From contig NZ_SBII01000003.1 of assembly GCF_004028155.1 (NCBI RefSeq), forward strand, positions 124,001 through 188,000: 64,000 bases of DNA, written 5' to 3'. The stretch is from Flavobacterium cerinum (GTDB lineage: Bacteria; Bacteroidota; Bacteroidia; Flavobacteriales; Flavobacteriaceae). Shown here one piece after another: positions 20,978 through 28,660 of this stretch. The position numbers and the translations under genes were made by a program. Below the pieces are notes generated by a model. The model was not told the origin of the DNA. It saw only the letters and a program-made list of their open reading frames with translations, and made no database searches. How positions within the stretch are numbered: position 1 is the stretch's first letter; each line of letters starts with the position of its first letter.

Positions 20978-21397
20978 ATGAAATTTACAAGAAGAGCAAA
21001 TGCAAATTGGAAAGGAACAGGAATGGAAGGAACAGGAAACATCTCTACACAAAGTACTACATTAGATAAAGCACAACTTTCATTTAAAACCCGTTTTGCA
21101 GAAGGTGTGGGTACCAATCCGGAAGAACTTATTGCAGCGGCACATTCAGGATGCTATACAATGCAGCTAAGTTTTATCCTTAACGAACTTGGATTTACTG
21201 CTGATAATCTTGATACAGAAGCCCAGGTAACATTTGAAGATGGTACAATTACAAAAATCCACCTTAAACTTGAAGCTAATGTACCGGGAATTACAGAACA
21301 GGATTTCCAGACAGCAGCTCAAAAAGCAAAAGAGATATGTCCTGTTTCTAAATTGCTTAACGCAGAAATTAGCTTATCGGCTACATTAGTCGCTTAA
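20978..21397 (+). CDS. OsmC-like peroxiredoxin
   Basis: A 139-residue OsmC/Ohr-fold protein. The two redox cysteines lie in AHSGCYTMQLSFIL and KEICPVSKLLNA, as in OsmC-type organic hydroperoxide reductases that use a Cys pair and lipoylated proteins or thiols for recycling. The upstream partner is oxyR on the opposite strand, which supports an oxidative-stress role. It ends at a strong terminator. Confidence 0.92.
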   Translation: MKFTRRANANWKGTGMEGTGNISTQSTTLDKAQLSFKTRFAEGVGTNPEELIAAAHSGCYTMQLSFILNELGFTADNLDTEAQVTFEDGTITKIHLKLEANVPGITEQDFQTAAQKAKEICPVSKLLNAEISLSATLVA

Positions 21398-21419
21398 TAC
21401 AGCTATTTTATAAATAAAC

Positions 21420-21450
21420 AAACCCTGCCTAATGGCAGGGTTTGTTTTTA
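21420..21450 (+). terminator. Terminator of the osmC-like gene
   Basis: AAACCCTGCC-TAAT-GGCAGGGTTT, perfect 10-base stem, with T-rich tail. Confidence 0.9.
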
Positions 21451-21588
21451 TGCATGAGTAAAAAGCAAAGTAATTTTCATCAATATTCAACAAATCATCT
21501 CTTTTAAAGAATATTTTTAAATACTTTATTTTTATTCGAATCAAAATTCATTAATTTCGCAACTTCAACAAATAAAAGACTATATACC

Positions 21589-22767
21589 ATGAATAAGAAA
21601 GTAGTAATCGTTTCGGCTGTACGTACACCTATAGGAAGTTTTATGGGCGCATTATCTACCGTAACGGCTTCTCAACTTGGAGCAGCTGCAATAAAAGGAG
21701 CGCTTGAAAAAATTAATTTAGACTCAAAACTTGTAGACGAAGTTATAATGGGTAACGTAGTACAGGCAGGCGTAGGTCAGGCTCCGGCTAGACAGGCTTC
21801 TAAGTTTGCTGGATTACCGGATTCGGTTATTGCTACTACAGTAAATAAAGTATGTGCATCAGGTATGAAAGCCGTTATGCAGGCTGCTCAGGCGATTCAA
21901 TGCGGTGATGCAGAGATCGTTGTTGCAGGTGGTATGGAAAGCATGAGCCTTATACCTCATTATGTGCACATGAGAAATGGTTACAAATTTGGTCCTGCTA
22001 CTATGGTAGACGGATTACAAAAAGACGGACTTACAGATGCATATGATAACAACGCTATGGGCGTATGTGCAGATCTATGTGCTACAGAATATAATATTAC
22101 ACGTGAAGAGCAGGATGCTTTTGCTATCGAATCTTACCAACGTTCTGCACGTGCATGGGATGCAGGTAAATTTGATAACGAAATTGTACCAGTTGCTGTT
22201 CCGCAGCGTAAAGGTGACCCAATCATGGTTACTAAAGACGAAGAATACACAAACGTGAAACTTGACAGAATAACTTCATTAAACGCTGTATTTACTAAAG
22301 ACGGTACTGTAACAGCTGCTAATGCTTCTACAATTAATGACGGTGCAGCTGCATTGGTATTAATGAGTGAAGAAAAAGCAAATTCACTTGGACTTAAGCC
22401 TCTTGCTTACATAAAAGGTTATGCAGATGCTGAGCAGGAGCCAAAATGGTTCACTACTACCCCGGCTAAAGCAATGCCAAAAGCATTAGAGAAAGCGGGT
22501 ATTACTAAAGATGATGTTGACTTCTTTGAATTCAACGAAGCATTCTCTGTAGTAGGTCTTGCTAATATGAAAATATTAGGTCTTGATGCTGCAAAAGTTA
22601 ACGTAAACGGTGGTGCTGTATCTTTAGGTCACCCGCTAGGATGTTCTGGTGCAAGAATCATTGTAACACTTATCAATGTACTTGAGCAAAACAATGCTAA
22701 AATTGGTGGTGCTGCTATCTGTAATGGTGGTGGTGGTGCTTCGGCTATTGTTATCGAACGCGCTTAA
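21589..22767 (+). CDS. Acetyl-CoA C-acetyltransferase (thiolase)
   Basis: Claisen condensation or cleavage of acyl-CoA, for example two acetyl-CoA to acetoacetyl-CoA. The 392-residue protein has the thiolase motifs: the active-site Cys89 in NKVCASGMKAVM, the FFEFNEAF motif near residue 315, GGAVSLGHPLGCSGAR with the active-site His, and the C-terminal NGGGGASAIVIE with the second Cys just before it. It stands alone, so whether it serves beta-oxidation or synthesis is not clear from context. Confidence 0.93.
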   Translation: MNKKVVIVSAVRTPIGSFMGALSTVTASQLGAAAIKGALEKINLDSKLVDEVIMGNVVQAGVGQAPARQASKFAGLPDSVIATTVNKVCASGMKAVMQAAQAIQCGDAEIVVAGGMESMSLIPHYVHMRNGYKFGPATMVDGLQKDGLTDAYDNNAMGVCADLCATEYNITREEQDAFAIESYQRSARAWDAGKFDNEIVPVAVPQRKGDPIMVTKDEEYTNVKLDRITSLNAVFTKDGTVTAANASTINDGAAALVLMSEEKANSLGLKPLAYIKGYADAEQEPKWFTTTPAKAMPKALEKAGITKDDVDFFEFNEAFSVVGLANMKILGLDAAKVNVNGGAVSLGHPLGCSGARIIVTLINVLEQNNAKIGGAAICNGGGGASAIVIERA

Positions 22768-22825
22768 TCTATTCGATTTAAAATAAAAAGTTGTTATTAA
22801 CTTCGTTAAAACAGCTTTCAGTATA

Positions 22826-22879
22826 TAACGCTGCTTCCAGATTTTCCTACTATATTTGTAGTATCTGAGAGCAGCGTTA
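22826..22879. promoter_or_regulatory. Inverted repeat bracketing the NlpC/P60 promoter
   Basis: TAACGCTGCT at 22826-22835 is the exact reverse complement of AGCAGCGTTA at 22870-22879. The 34 bases between contain the -7 element TATATTTG (22851-22858). No T run follows, so it is a poor terminator for the thiolase and a better operator candidate. Confidence 0.45.
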
Positions 22880-22934
22880 ACTATTAAAAATACTGCTCTT
22901 TCTAATAAAAAACATAAAATACTCAGTAATAAGG

Positions 22935-23696
22935 ATGTTTGGTATTTGTAATCTTGCCATTGTGCCCCTACGTTTAGAACCAAGTGACAGAAGCGAAATG
23001 ACGTCGCAGGTACTCTTTGGTGAGCATTTTAAAATTTTAGAAAAAACTGAAAAATGGTCACGCATTGAACTGGCATATGATAGTTACAACGGATGGATAG
23101 ACAACAAACAGTTTAAAACCATCAGCGAGACAGAATACAACACACTTAGCACAAAACCAGCTGTATTGAACGCTGACCTTATTGAGTACCTTACAACACC
23201 TAATAATCAGTTATTATCGATCCCAATGGGATCTTCATTAACATTTTTAGACCAGCCAAGTATAAATACTGAACAATATATATTCGAGGGTTTAAGAGCT
23301 TCTGGAGTTACCTCTAAAGAGAACCTGATCCATACTGCTTTCATGTACCTGAATTCACCCTATTTATGGGGAGGAAAAACGCCTTTCGGCCTGGATTGTT
23401 CAGGGTTTACACAAATGGTATATAAACTAAATGGCTATTCCCTGCTAAGAGATGCTTCACAACAGGCGACCCAGGGCGAAGCACTTAGTTTTATCGAAGA
23501 AAGCGAACCGGGTGATTTAGCCTTTTTTGATAACGAAGAAGGGAGAATTATCCACGTGGGTATAATAATGGAAGACAACCATATTATCCATGCGCATGGT
23601 AAAGTACGCATCGATCGTCTGGATCATTTGGGCATTTATAATATCGACACCAAAAGACATTCACATAAACTTCGTGTGATTAAAAAAATCATATAG
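22935..23696 (+). CDS. NlpC/P60 (C40) peptidase with SH3-like domain
   Basis: The 253-residue protein has an N-terminal bacterial SH3-like region (residues 1-60, with WSRIELAYDSYNGWI) and a C-terminal NlpC/P60 cysteine peptidase. The catalytic residues are Cys155 in FGLDCSGFTQ and His207 in IIHVGIIM, followed by a third polar residue in HIIHAHG. Such enzymes cut gamma-D-Glu/meso-DAP bonds of peptidoglycan peptides. No signal peptide is visible, so recycling of imported muropeptides in the cytoplasm is a real alternative to wall cleavage. Confidence 0.9.
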   Translation: MFGICNLAIVPLRLEPSDRSEMTSQVLFGEHFKILEKTEKWSRIELAYDSYNGWIDNKQFKTISETEYNTLSTKPAVLNADLIEYLTTPNNQLLSIPMGSSLTFLDQPSINTEQYIFEGLRASGVTSKENLIHTAFMYLNSPYLWGGKTPFGLDCSGFTQMVYKLNGYSLLRDASQQATQGEALSFIEESEPGDLAFFDNEEGRIIHVGIIMEDNHIIHAHGKVRIDRLDHLGIYNIDTKRHSHKLRVIKKII

Positions 23697-23701
23697 TTCA
23701 G

Positions 23702-23727
23702 AGCAGGTTTTTTAACCTGCTTTTTTA
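23702..23727 (+). terminator. Terminator of the NlpC/P60 gene
   Basis: AGCAGGTT (23702-23709) and AACCTGCT (23714-23721), with a T run. Confidence 0.8.
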
Positions 23728-23823
23728 TTTATATTAGTGAAAATAAAAAAAATTGATATCCCATCCCAACCTTTGGCAGGATTAATTCATCTATATAATA
23801 AGTAATATTAATTGACCAGAATT

Positions 23824-24510
23824 ATGAAAAAGCCGATCCAGATATCAATTCCATCACCCTGCCATGAAAACTGGCAGCAAATGACAGCTGTAGATAAAGG
23901 AAGGTTTTGTGCTTCCTGCGAAAAAAAGGTATTCGATTTTACAAATTCGTCTGATAGGGAAATAGCTTCCATATTAAAAAATACCGAAAATGCATGTGGA
24001 CGATTTTCACTAACACAAATCGATCGTGACCTTATTGTCCCTAAAGAAAAAAGTGCTGTGTGGGTAGCTGCAAGCGCAGCAGTAATAAGTTTACTGACTG
24101 TAGGAACTAATCAGGCATTAGCACAGACTCCTTTAAGTACAGAACAACATCAAAATAACAATACACGAATAGTATTAGGTAAAGTTGCCTCACCAAGACC
24201 TATAATCACAGGAACTGTCTCTAATTCGCTGGGGGAGGTTTTACCCGGAGCACTTATTAAAATTAAAAATTCATCTATAGGAAAACAGGCAGATCTTGAC
24301 GGGCGATTTTCTATAGAGGCAAATCCAGGAGAGGTTTTACAAATTTCTTACATAGGTTATAAAGATGAAAATTATACTGTGAATGAGACAAAACAGATCA
24401 CCATTATAATGAATGAAGAAGAATATCAATTGCAAGGTGATATTATAATTGTACAGAAAAGAAGCTTCTTTGGTAAGATATTTAATTCAATAGGCAGTAT
24501 ATTCAGGTAA
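23824..24510 (+). CDS. Membrane protein with zinc-ribbon-like N-terminus and carboxypeptidase-regulatory-like domain
   Basis: From the ATG at 23824 the protein has 228 residues; a TTG four codons upstream is in frame but less likely. The N-terminus carries a pattern seen in many Bacteroidetes proteins: PSPCHENWQQM, GRFCASCEKKVFDFT and a later ACGRF, with cysteines placed as if to bind a metal. A transmembrane segment follows (VAASAAVISLLTVG), then a carboxypeptidase-regulatory-like beta-sandwich (ITGTVSNSLGEVLPGALIKI...). Cytoplasmic zinc ribbon and periplasmic beta-domain would face opposite sides of the inner membrane. Function is unknown. Confidence 0.8.
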   Translation: MKKPIQISIPSPCHENWQQMTAVDKGRFCASCEKKVFDFTNSSDREIASILKNTENACGRFSLTQIDRDLIVPKEKSAVWVAASAAVISLLTVGTNQALAQTPLSTEQHQNNNTRIVLGKVASPRPIITGTVSNSLGEVLPGALIKIKNSSIGKQADLDGRFSIEANPGEVLQISYIGYKDENYTVNETKQITIIMNEEEYQLQGDIIIVQKRSFFGKIFNSIGSIFR

Positions 24511-24636
24511 TCAAATACATACATTTTATTATCTTTAGTCTTCCAAAACATTTTTTCACAAATTCGCTAAAGAATTACAAAACGTTACTGCTATTTCGAC
24601 GGCAGAAGAAATCTTTATAATAGTATCATAATAAAC

Positions 24637-24664
24637 AAAAACGCCCCGCAATTGCGGGGCGTTT
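24637..24664 (-). terminator. Terminator of dnaK
   Basis: A perfect 28-base palindrome with a G+C-rich core (CGCCCCGCAATTGCGGGGCG) flanked by AAAA and TTTT, about 30 bases past the dnaK stop. Confidence 0.9.
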
Positions 24665-24694
24665 TCTATTTCTCAATACTGAAGATCAGTATGA

Positions 24695-26584
24695 TTATTT
24701 AACTTCTTCGAAGTCTACATCCTGAACGTTGTCACCTTCAGCTTGTGCTTCCGGCTGTGCCTGAGCACCACCTTGTTGAGCATCACCTTGCTTGTACATT
24801 TCTTCTGAAGCATTTTTCCATGCCTCATTGATTTTTGCTAAAGCTGTCTCAATTGTAGCAACATCCTGACCTTCGTAAGCCATTTTAAGCTCAGTAAGTG
24901 CCATTCCGATGGTATCTTTATTACTTTGAGATAGTTTATCGCCAAACTCAGTTAATTGTTTTTCCGTTTGGAAAATCATAGCATCAGCTTCGTTTAGTTT
25001 TTCAACTCTTTCTCTTGTAATTTTATCAGCATCAGCATTAGCTTCAGCTTCTTTACGCATTCTGTCGATTTCTTCCGGAGTTAATCCTGAAGAAGCTTCG
25101 ATACGGATATCATGAGATTTACCAGTTCCTTTGTCAGTAGCTGATACTTTGATGATACCATTAGCATCAATATCAAATGTTACTTCGATTTGAGGAATAC
25201 CTCTTTGTGCAGGTGGTAAACCATCAAGGTGGAAACGACCTATTGTTTTGTTATCTACTGCCATTGGTCTTTCACCTTGCAGTACATGGATCTCAACAGA
25301 CGGCTGGTTGTCAGAAGCTGTAGAGAATACCTGAGATTTTTTAGTTGGTATTGTAGTATTAGATTCTATTAATTTAGTTAATACACCACCCATAGTTTCG
25401 ATACCAAGAGATAGTGGAGTAACATCAAGAAGTAATACATCTTTAACGTCTCCTGAAAGTACACCTCCCTGGATAGCAGCACCAATTGCTACAACCTCAT
25501 CAGGATTAACTCCTTTAGATGGTTTTTTACCAAAGAATTTTTCAACTTCTTCCTGGATACGTGGTATACGTGTAGAACCACCTACAAGGATAACCTCATC
25601 AATATCAGATGTAGAAAGACCTGCATCTTTTAAAGCTTTAGCTACCGGTTCCATAGAACGTTTCACTAAAGTATCTGCTAATTGTTCAAATTTAGCTCTA
25701 GTTAATGGTTTAACTAAGTGTTTTGGTCCAGATGCAGTTGCAGTAATGTAAGGAAGGTTGATTTCAGTCTGTGTAGACGAAGACAACTCAACTTTAGCTT
25801 TCTCTGCAGCTTCTTTTAGACGCTGTAAAGCCATTGGGTCTTTACGAAGATCAATACCTTCTTCAGTATTAAACTCATTAGCTAACCAGTCAATTATTAC
25901 CTGGTCAAAGTCATCACCTCCAAGGTGAGTATCACCATTTGTAGAAAGTACTTCAAATACACCATCTCCTAATTCAAGGATAGAGATATCAAATGTACCA
26001 CCACCAAGGTCATATACAGCAATTTTTTGATCTGTACCTGTTTTATCAAGACCGTAAGCAAGAGCAGCAGCAGTAGGTTCGTTGATGATCCTTCTAACTT
26101 TAAGACCAGCAATTTCACCTGCTTCTTTAGTAGCTTGACGCTGAGCATCATTAAAGTAAGCCGGTACTGTAATAACCGCTTCAGTTACAGTGTATCCAAG
26201 GTAATCCTCAGCTGTTTTTTTCATTTTTTGCAATGTCATTGCAGATAGTTCTTGTGGAGTGTAAAGACGACCATCAATATCAACACGTGGTGTATCATTA
26301 TCTCCTTTAACTACTTTGTAAGGAACATTGCTTGCTTCTTTAGAGCTTTCGGTAAATTTATTACCCATGAAACGCTTAATAGAAGCGATGGTTTTTGTAG
26401 GATTGGTCACTGCTTGTCTTTTTGCAGGATCACCAACTTTGATCTCCCCGCCTTCAACAAATGCAATTACTGATGGGGTAGTTCTTTTTCCTTCAGCATT
26501 AGGAATAACAACTGGTTCGTTACCTTCCATTACGGAAACACACGAGTTTGTTGTTCCTAAGTCAATTCCGATTATTTTACTCAT
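24695..26584 (-). CDS. dnaK: Molecular chaperone DnaK (Hsp70)
   Basis: ATP-dependent chaperone working with DnaJ and GrpE. The 629-residue length is normal. The N-terminal [18 protein letters not shown] phosphate-binding motif, the [17 protein letters not shown] signature and [14 protein letters not shown] are all present, with a substrate-binding domain and a Gln/Ala-rich tail ending in DVDFEEVK. It is monocistronic here: no grpE or dnaJ is adjacent, unlike the common grpE-dnaK-dnaJ order. A long inverted repeat lies about 100-150 bases upstream of its start. Confidence 0.98.
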   Translation of the reverse strand: MSKIIGIDLGTTNSCVSVMEGNEPVVIPNAEGKRTTPSVIAFVEGGEIKVGDPAKRQAVTNPTKTIASIKRFMGNKFTESSKEASNVPYKVVKGDNDTPRVDIDGRLYTPQELSAMTLQKMKKTAEDYLGYTVTEAVITVPAYFNDAQRQATKEAGEIAGLKVRRIINEPTAAALAYGLDKTGTDQKIAVYDLGGGTFDISILELGDGVFEVLSTNGDTHLGGDDFDQVIIDWLANEFNTEEGIDLRKDPMALQRLKEAAEKAKVELSSSTQTEINLPYITATASGPKHLVKPLTRAKFEQLADTLVKRSMEPVAKALKDAGLSTSDIDEVILVGGSTRIPRIQEEVEKFFGKKPSKGVNPDEVVAIGAAIQGGVLSGDVKDVLLLDVTPLSLGIETMGGVLTKLIESNTTIPTKKSQVFSTASDNQPSVEIHVLQGERPMAVDNKTIGRFHLDGLPPAQRGIPQIEVTFDIDANGIIKVSATDKGTGKSHDIRIEASSGLTPEEIDRMRKEAEANADADKITRERVEKLNEADAMIFQTEKQLTEFGDKLSQSNKDTIGMALTELKMAYEGQDVATIETALAKINEAWKNASEEMYKQGDAQQGGAQAQPEAQAEGDNVQDVDFEEVK

Positions 26585-26686
26585 CTTTTTCTGGTTTTAT
26601 TATTTCTTATTTTTGAATTCTTAATTATTACTGTTCTGCGAACATTGAACCATAGTCAATCTTTGTGCCAAGACGCAAAACAACTA

Positions 26687-26732
26687 AAAAATGTCAGAAA
26701 TAAGGAATTTTATATGACAACATGACATTTTT
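26687..26732 (-). promoter_or_regulatory. Inverted repeat upstream of dnaK
   Basis: AAAAATGTCA (26687-26696) is the exact reverse complement of TGACATTTTT (26723-26732). A third TGACA at 26715-26719 makes a direct repeat with the right arm (8-base period). The repeat lies 103-148 bases upstream of the dnaK ATG and may be a heat-shock operator or enhancer. It does not resemble CIRCE. Confidence 0.4.
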
Positions 26733-26764
26733 AAAGCCTGCTTTCAGACTTAAAAGTCTAAAAA

Positions 26765-27742
26765 TTACTTTTCAAAATACTCAAAGGCATCTATAATATC
26801 CAGATAAACACCATCGAATCCTGCTGTTGCTATTTTACTTAAGTAAGAATCATTGTTTTTATAAACAAGTCCCTGCCAATCTTCGTTCCAGTATTTTACT
26901 TTATAATTACCCGGCCAGTCCGGATTTTCCGCTGCCAGCCATGCAGGCTTACTGGAATTCCATGACGACTGCCAGTAATACCTGTAATTTTCTGCCTCTC
27001 CAATAGACATATAGCATATAACCAATCTTTTACCTCCATTAGCTTTATTTCTAAGCTGATTTAATTCAGCTGCAGTGAAAGATTGATCATTAATAAATAA
27101 GTCCATAATAACGGCATCATAGTTAGTAGCCGTTACTGCATCTATAAATGCCGATTTAGACAAGAAAGTTTCAGGGTTTATTAAGTAGAGGAAGTTTTTT
27201 GCCTGACTTAAAGACGTAATGACATTAGCATTAACGTTATTAGGGACAGCATCCGGAACTATATTCAGGTTTCGCTGTGTTGCAGCAAATGACACATATC
27301 CGTTTGTACCATTTACTAAATAGGAATTACTGATTTTAGATGGTGTAGAACAATAATCGATAGCCAGTATTGTATTACCTGCATTTTTAGAAATATCCAA
27401 AAATCCTTTCAGATAGTTTGTCACGTTAGCGGGAGTAGCATCGTTGTCATTATTATAACCATACAAAAAATCTTCCTGCCCATTACCATCAATAGCTGAT
27501 AGGTATGCCGAATCTGGCAATCCTGATACCTCACCATTATTAGTGACCAGCTCGATACCATTTTGTGGAATGATAATAAAGTTTGGATTGATCGTTTTCG
27601 CCTTTTCGCTGATGCCAATTACAAAGTCACGCATATTCTGCTTGTAATCACGATTCTCATTTTGGTTATTCCCATCACCATTATCATCACTGCCACAACC
27701 GATAAAAAGAAAAAAAACAAAAATCCCTGCTATACTTTTCAT
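26765..27742 (-). CDS. Lipoprotein with GH114-like TIM-barrel (putative endo-alpha-1,4-polygalactosaminidase)
   Basis: A 325-residue lipoprotein: signal peptide with lipobox FLFIGC (Cys16), followed by GSDDNGDG, an acidic tail like flavobacterial surface-export signals. The rest matches the TM1410/GH114 TIM-barrel type, with ILAIDYCSTP, a YDAVIMDLF Asp motif, RLVICYMSIGEAENYRYYW and the C-terminal GFDGVYLDIIDAFEYF acidic motif. Members cleave galactosaminoglycan-like exopolysaccharides. Activity here is inferred from the family only. Confidence 0.8.
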   Translation of the reverse strand: MKSIAGIFVFFLFIGCGSDDNGDGNNQNENRDYKQNMRDFVIGISEKAKTINPNFIIIPQNGIELVTNNGEVSGLPDSAYLSAIDGNGQEDFLYGYNNDNDATPANVTNYLKGFLDISKNAGNTILAIDYCSTPSKISNSYLVNGTNGYVSFAATQRNLNIVPDAVPNNVNANVITSLSQAKNFLYLINPETFLSKSAFIDAVTATNYDAVIMDLFINDQSFTAAELNQLRNKANGGKRLVICYMSIGEAENYRYYWQSSWNSSKPAWLAAENPDWPGNYKVKYWNEDWQGLVYKNNDSYLSKIATAGFDGVYLDIIDAFEYFEK

Positions 27743-27806
27743 TATATTATTTTCAATAATAACACAAAATAATAGTTTTTATTACGCTATGCCATTTTCC
27801 CAGTAA

Positions 27807-28571
27807 TTAAAAAGGATTTTCTATTATGATGTCTACAGCAAGATAACTCACATCACTGATATGATGTCCGTAACCTATAAGATCATTCATATAACCCACA
27901 TCAAAAGTTACCGGTAAGCTATCCGGTGAATAGCTGTAGTACAGGCAAAATCTGCTTTCTTTATATTCAGGACTCCCCCAGCCTTCATCACTGTCATTTG
28001 TCATAGCAAACAATGCCTCTGCACTTCCTACTAAACTGTTTTCAGAATCATTATCCAAAGGTACAAGCAATTGTGTCTTTAATCGTGTGCGCAATTGCAA
28101 TCCGTCAAGTACCTGATCAAAATCTGCCGTATAAAATTTCCTGACTTCCTGACGCAGAGTTGTTGTCCATTTTGAGTTGCCAATGTTGGTTGCATATTGT
28201 AACCTTCCGTACAACCTGAATTCCTGATTTACCACAACAGATTTCTCCTTATCAAAACTTTCATCATATTCATGCTGCCTGCGGTAGCTAAGCGCAGCAC
28301 TATACGTCCAATTGGCATTCAATTTATGATAAAATTCCTGATTTACAACAACTATAGAAGGCATACTAAAAGGATTACTCCCTTGAGCGCCACTAATACG
28401 CCCCATTCCAAAATAGGTTGTAGAGCTATTTTTTTTGTCTAATTTTTGCTTTACTCCTACTGCTGACCAAAATGCAGTATTGGTTTTACCAAGTCCGGGC
28501 GGACTCAGTTGTGCAAGGGCAGGCAAACTAAAAATAAAACATAGGGTTAATAAAAGAGTACGCATCATCAT
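27807..28571 (-). CDS. DUF2490 outer-membrane-like protein
   Basis: A 254-residue exported protein (signal peptide LLLTLCFIFSLPALAQ) made of amphipathic beta-strands rich in Tyr, Trp and Phe, ending in a penultimate-strand pattern (ADIIIENPF). This fits DUF2490, a family of Bacteroidetes beta-barrel proteins of unknown function. Three consecutive ATG codons (28565-28571) begin the frame; the choice among them changes little. It lies between the GH114-like gene and the M14 peptidase gene on the same strand. Confidence 0.8.
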   Translation of the reverse strand: MMMRTLLLTLCFIFSLPALAQLSPPGLGKTNTAFWSAVGVKQKLDKKNSSTTYFGMGRISGAQGSNPFSMPSIVVVNQEFYHKLNANWTYSAALSYRRQHEYDESFDKEKSVVVNQEFRLYGRLQYATNIGNSKWTTTLRQEVRKFYTADFDQVLDGLQLRTRLKTQLLVPLDNDSENSLVGSAEALFAMTNDSDEGWGSPEYKESRFCLYYSYSPDSLPVTFDVGYMNDLIGYGHHISDVSYLAVDIIIENPF

Positions 28572-28660
28572 TTGCTTAAAATTATATTACAAATGTGATA
28601 GGCGAATCTGTAAAGATTTAGGAACTTTTAATTTTAGAGAATAAACCTTATTATTTAAAA

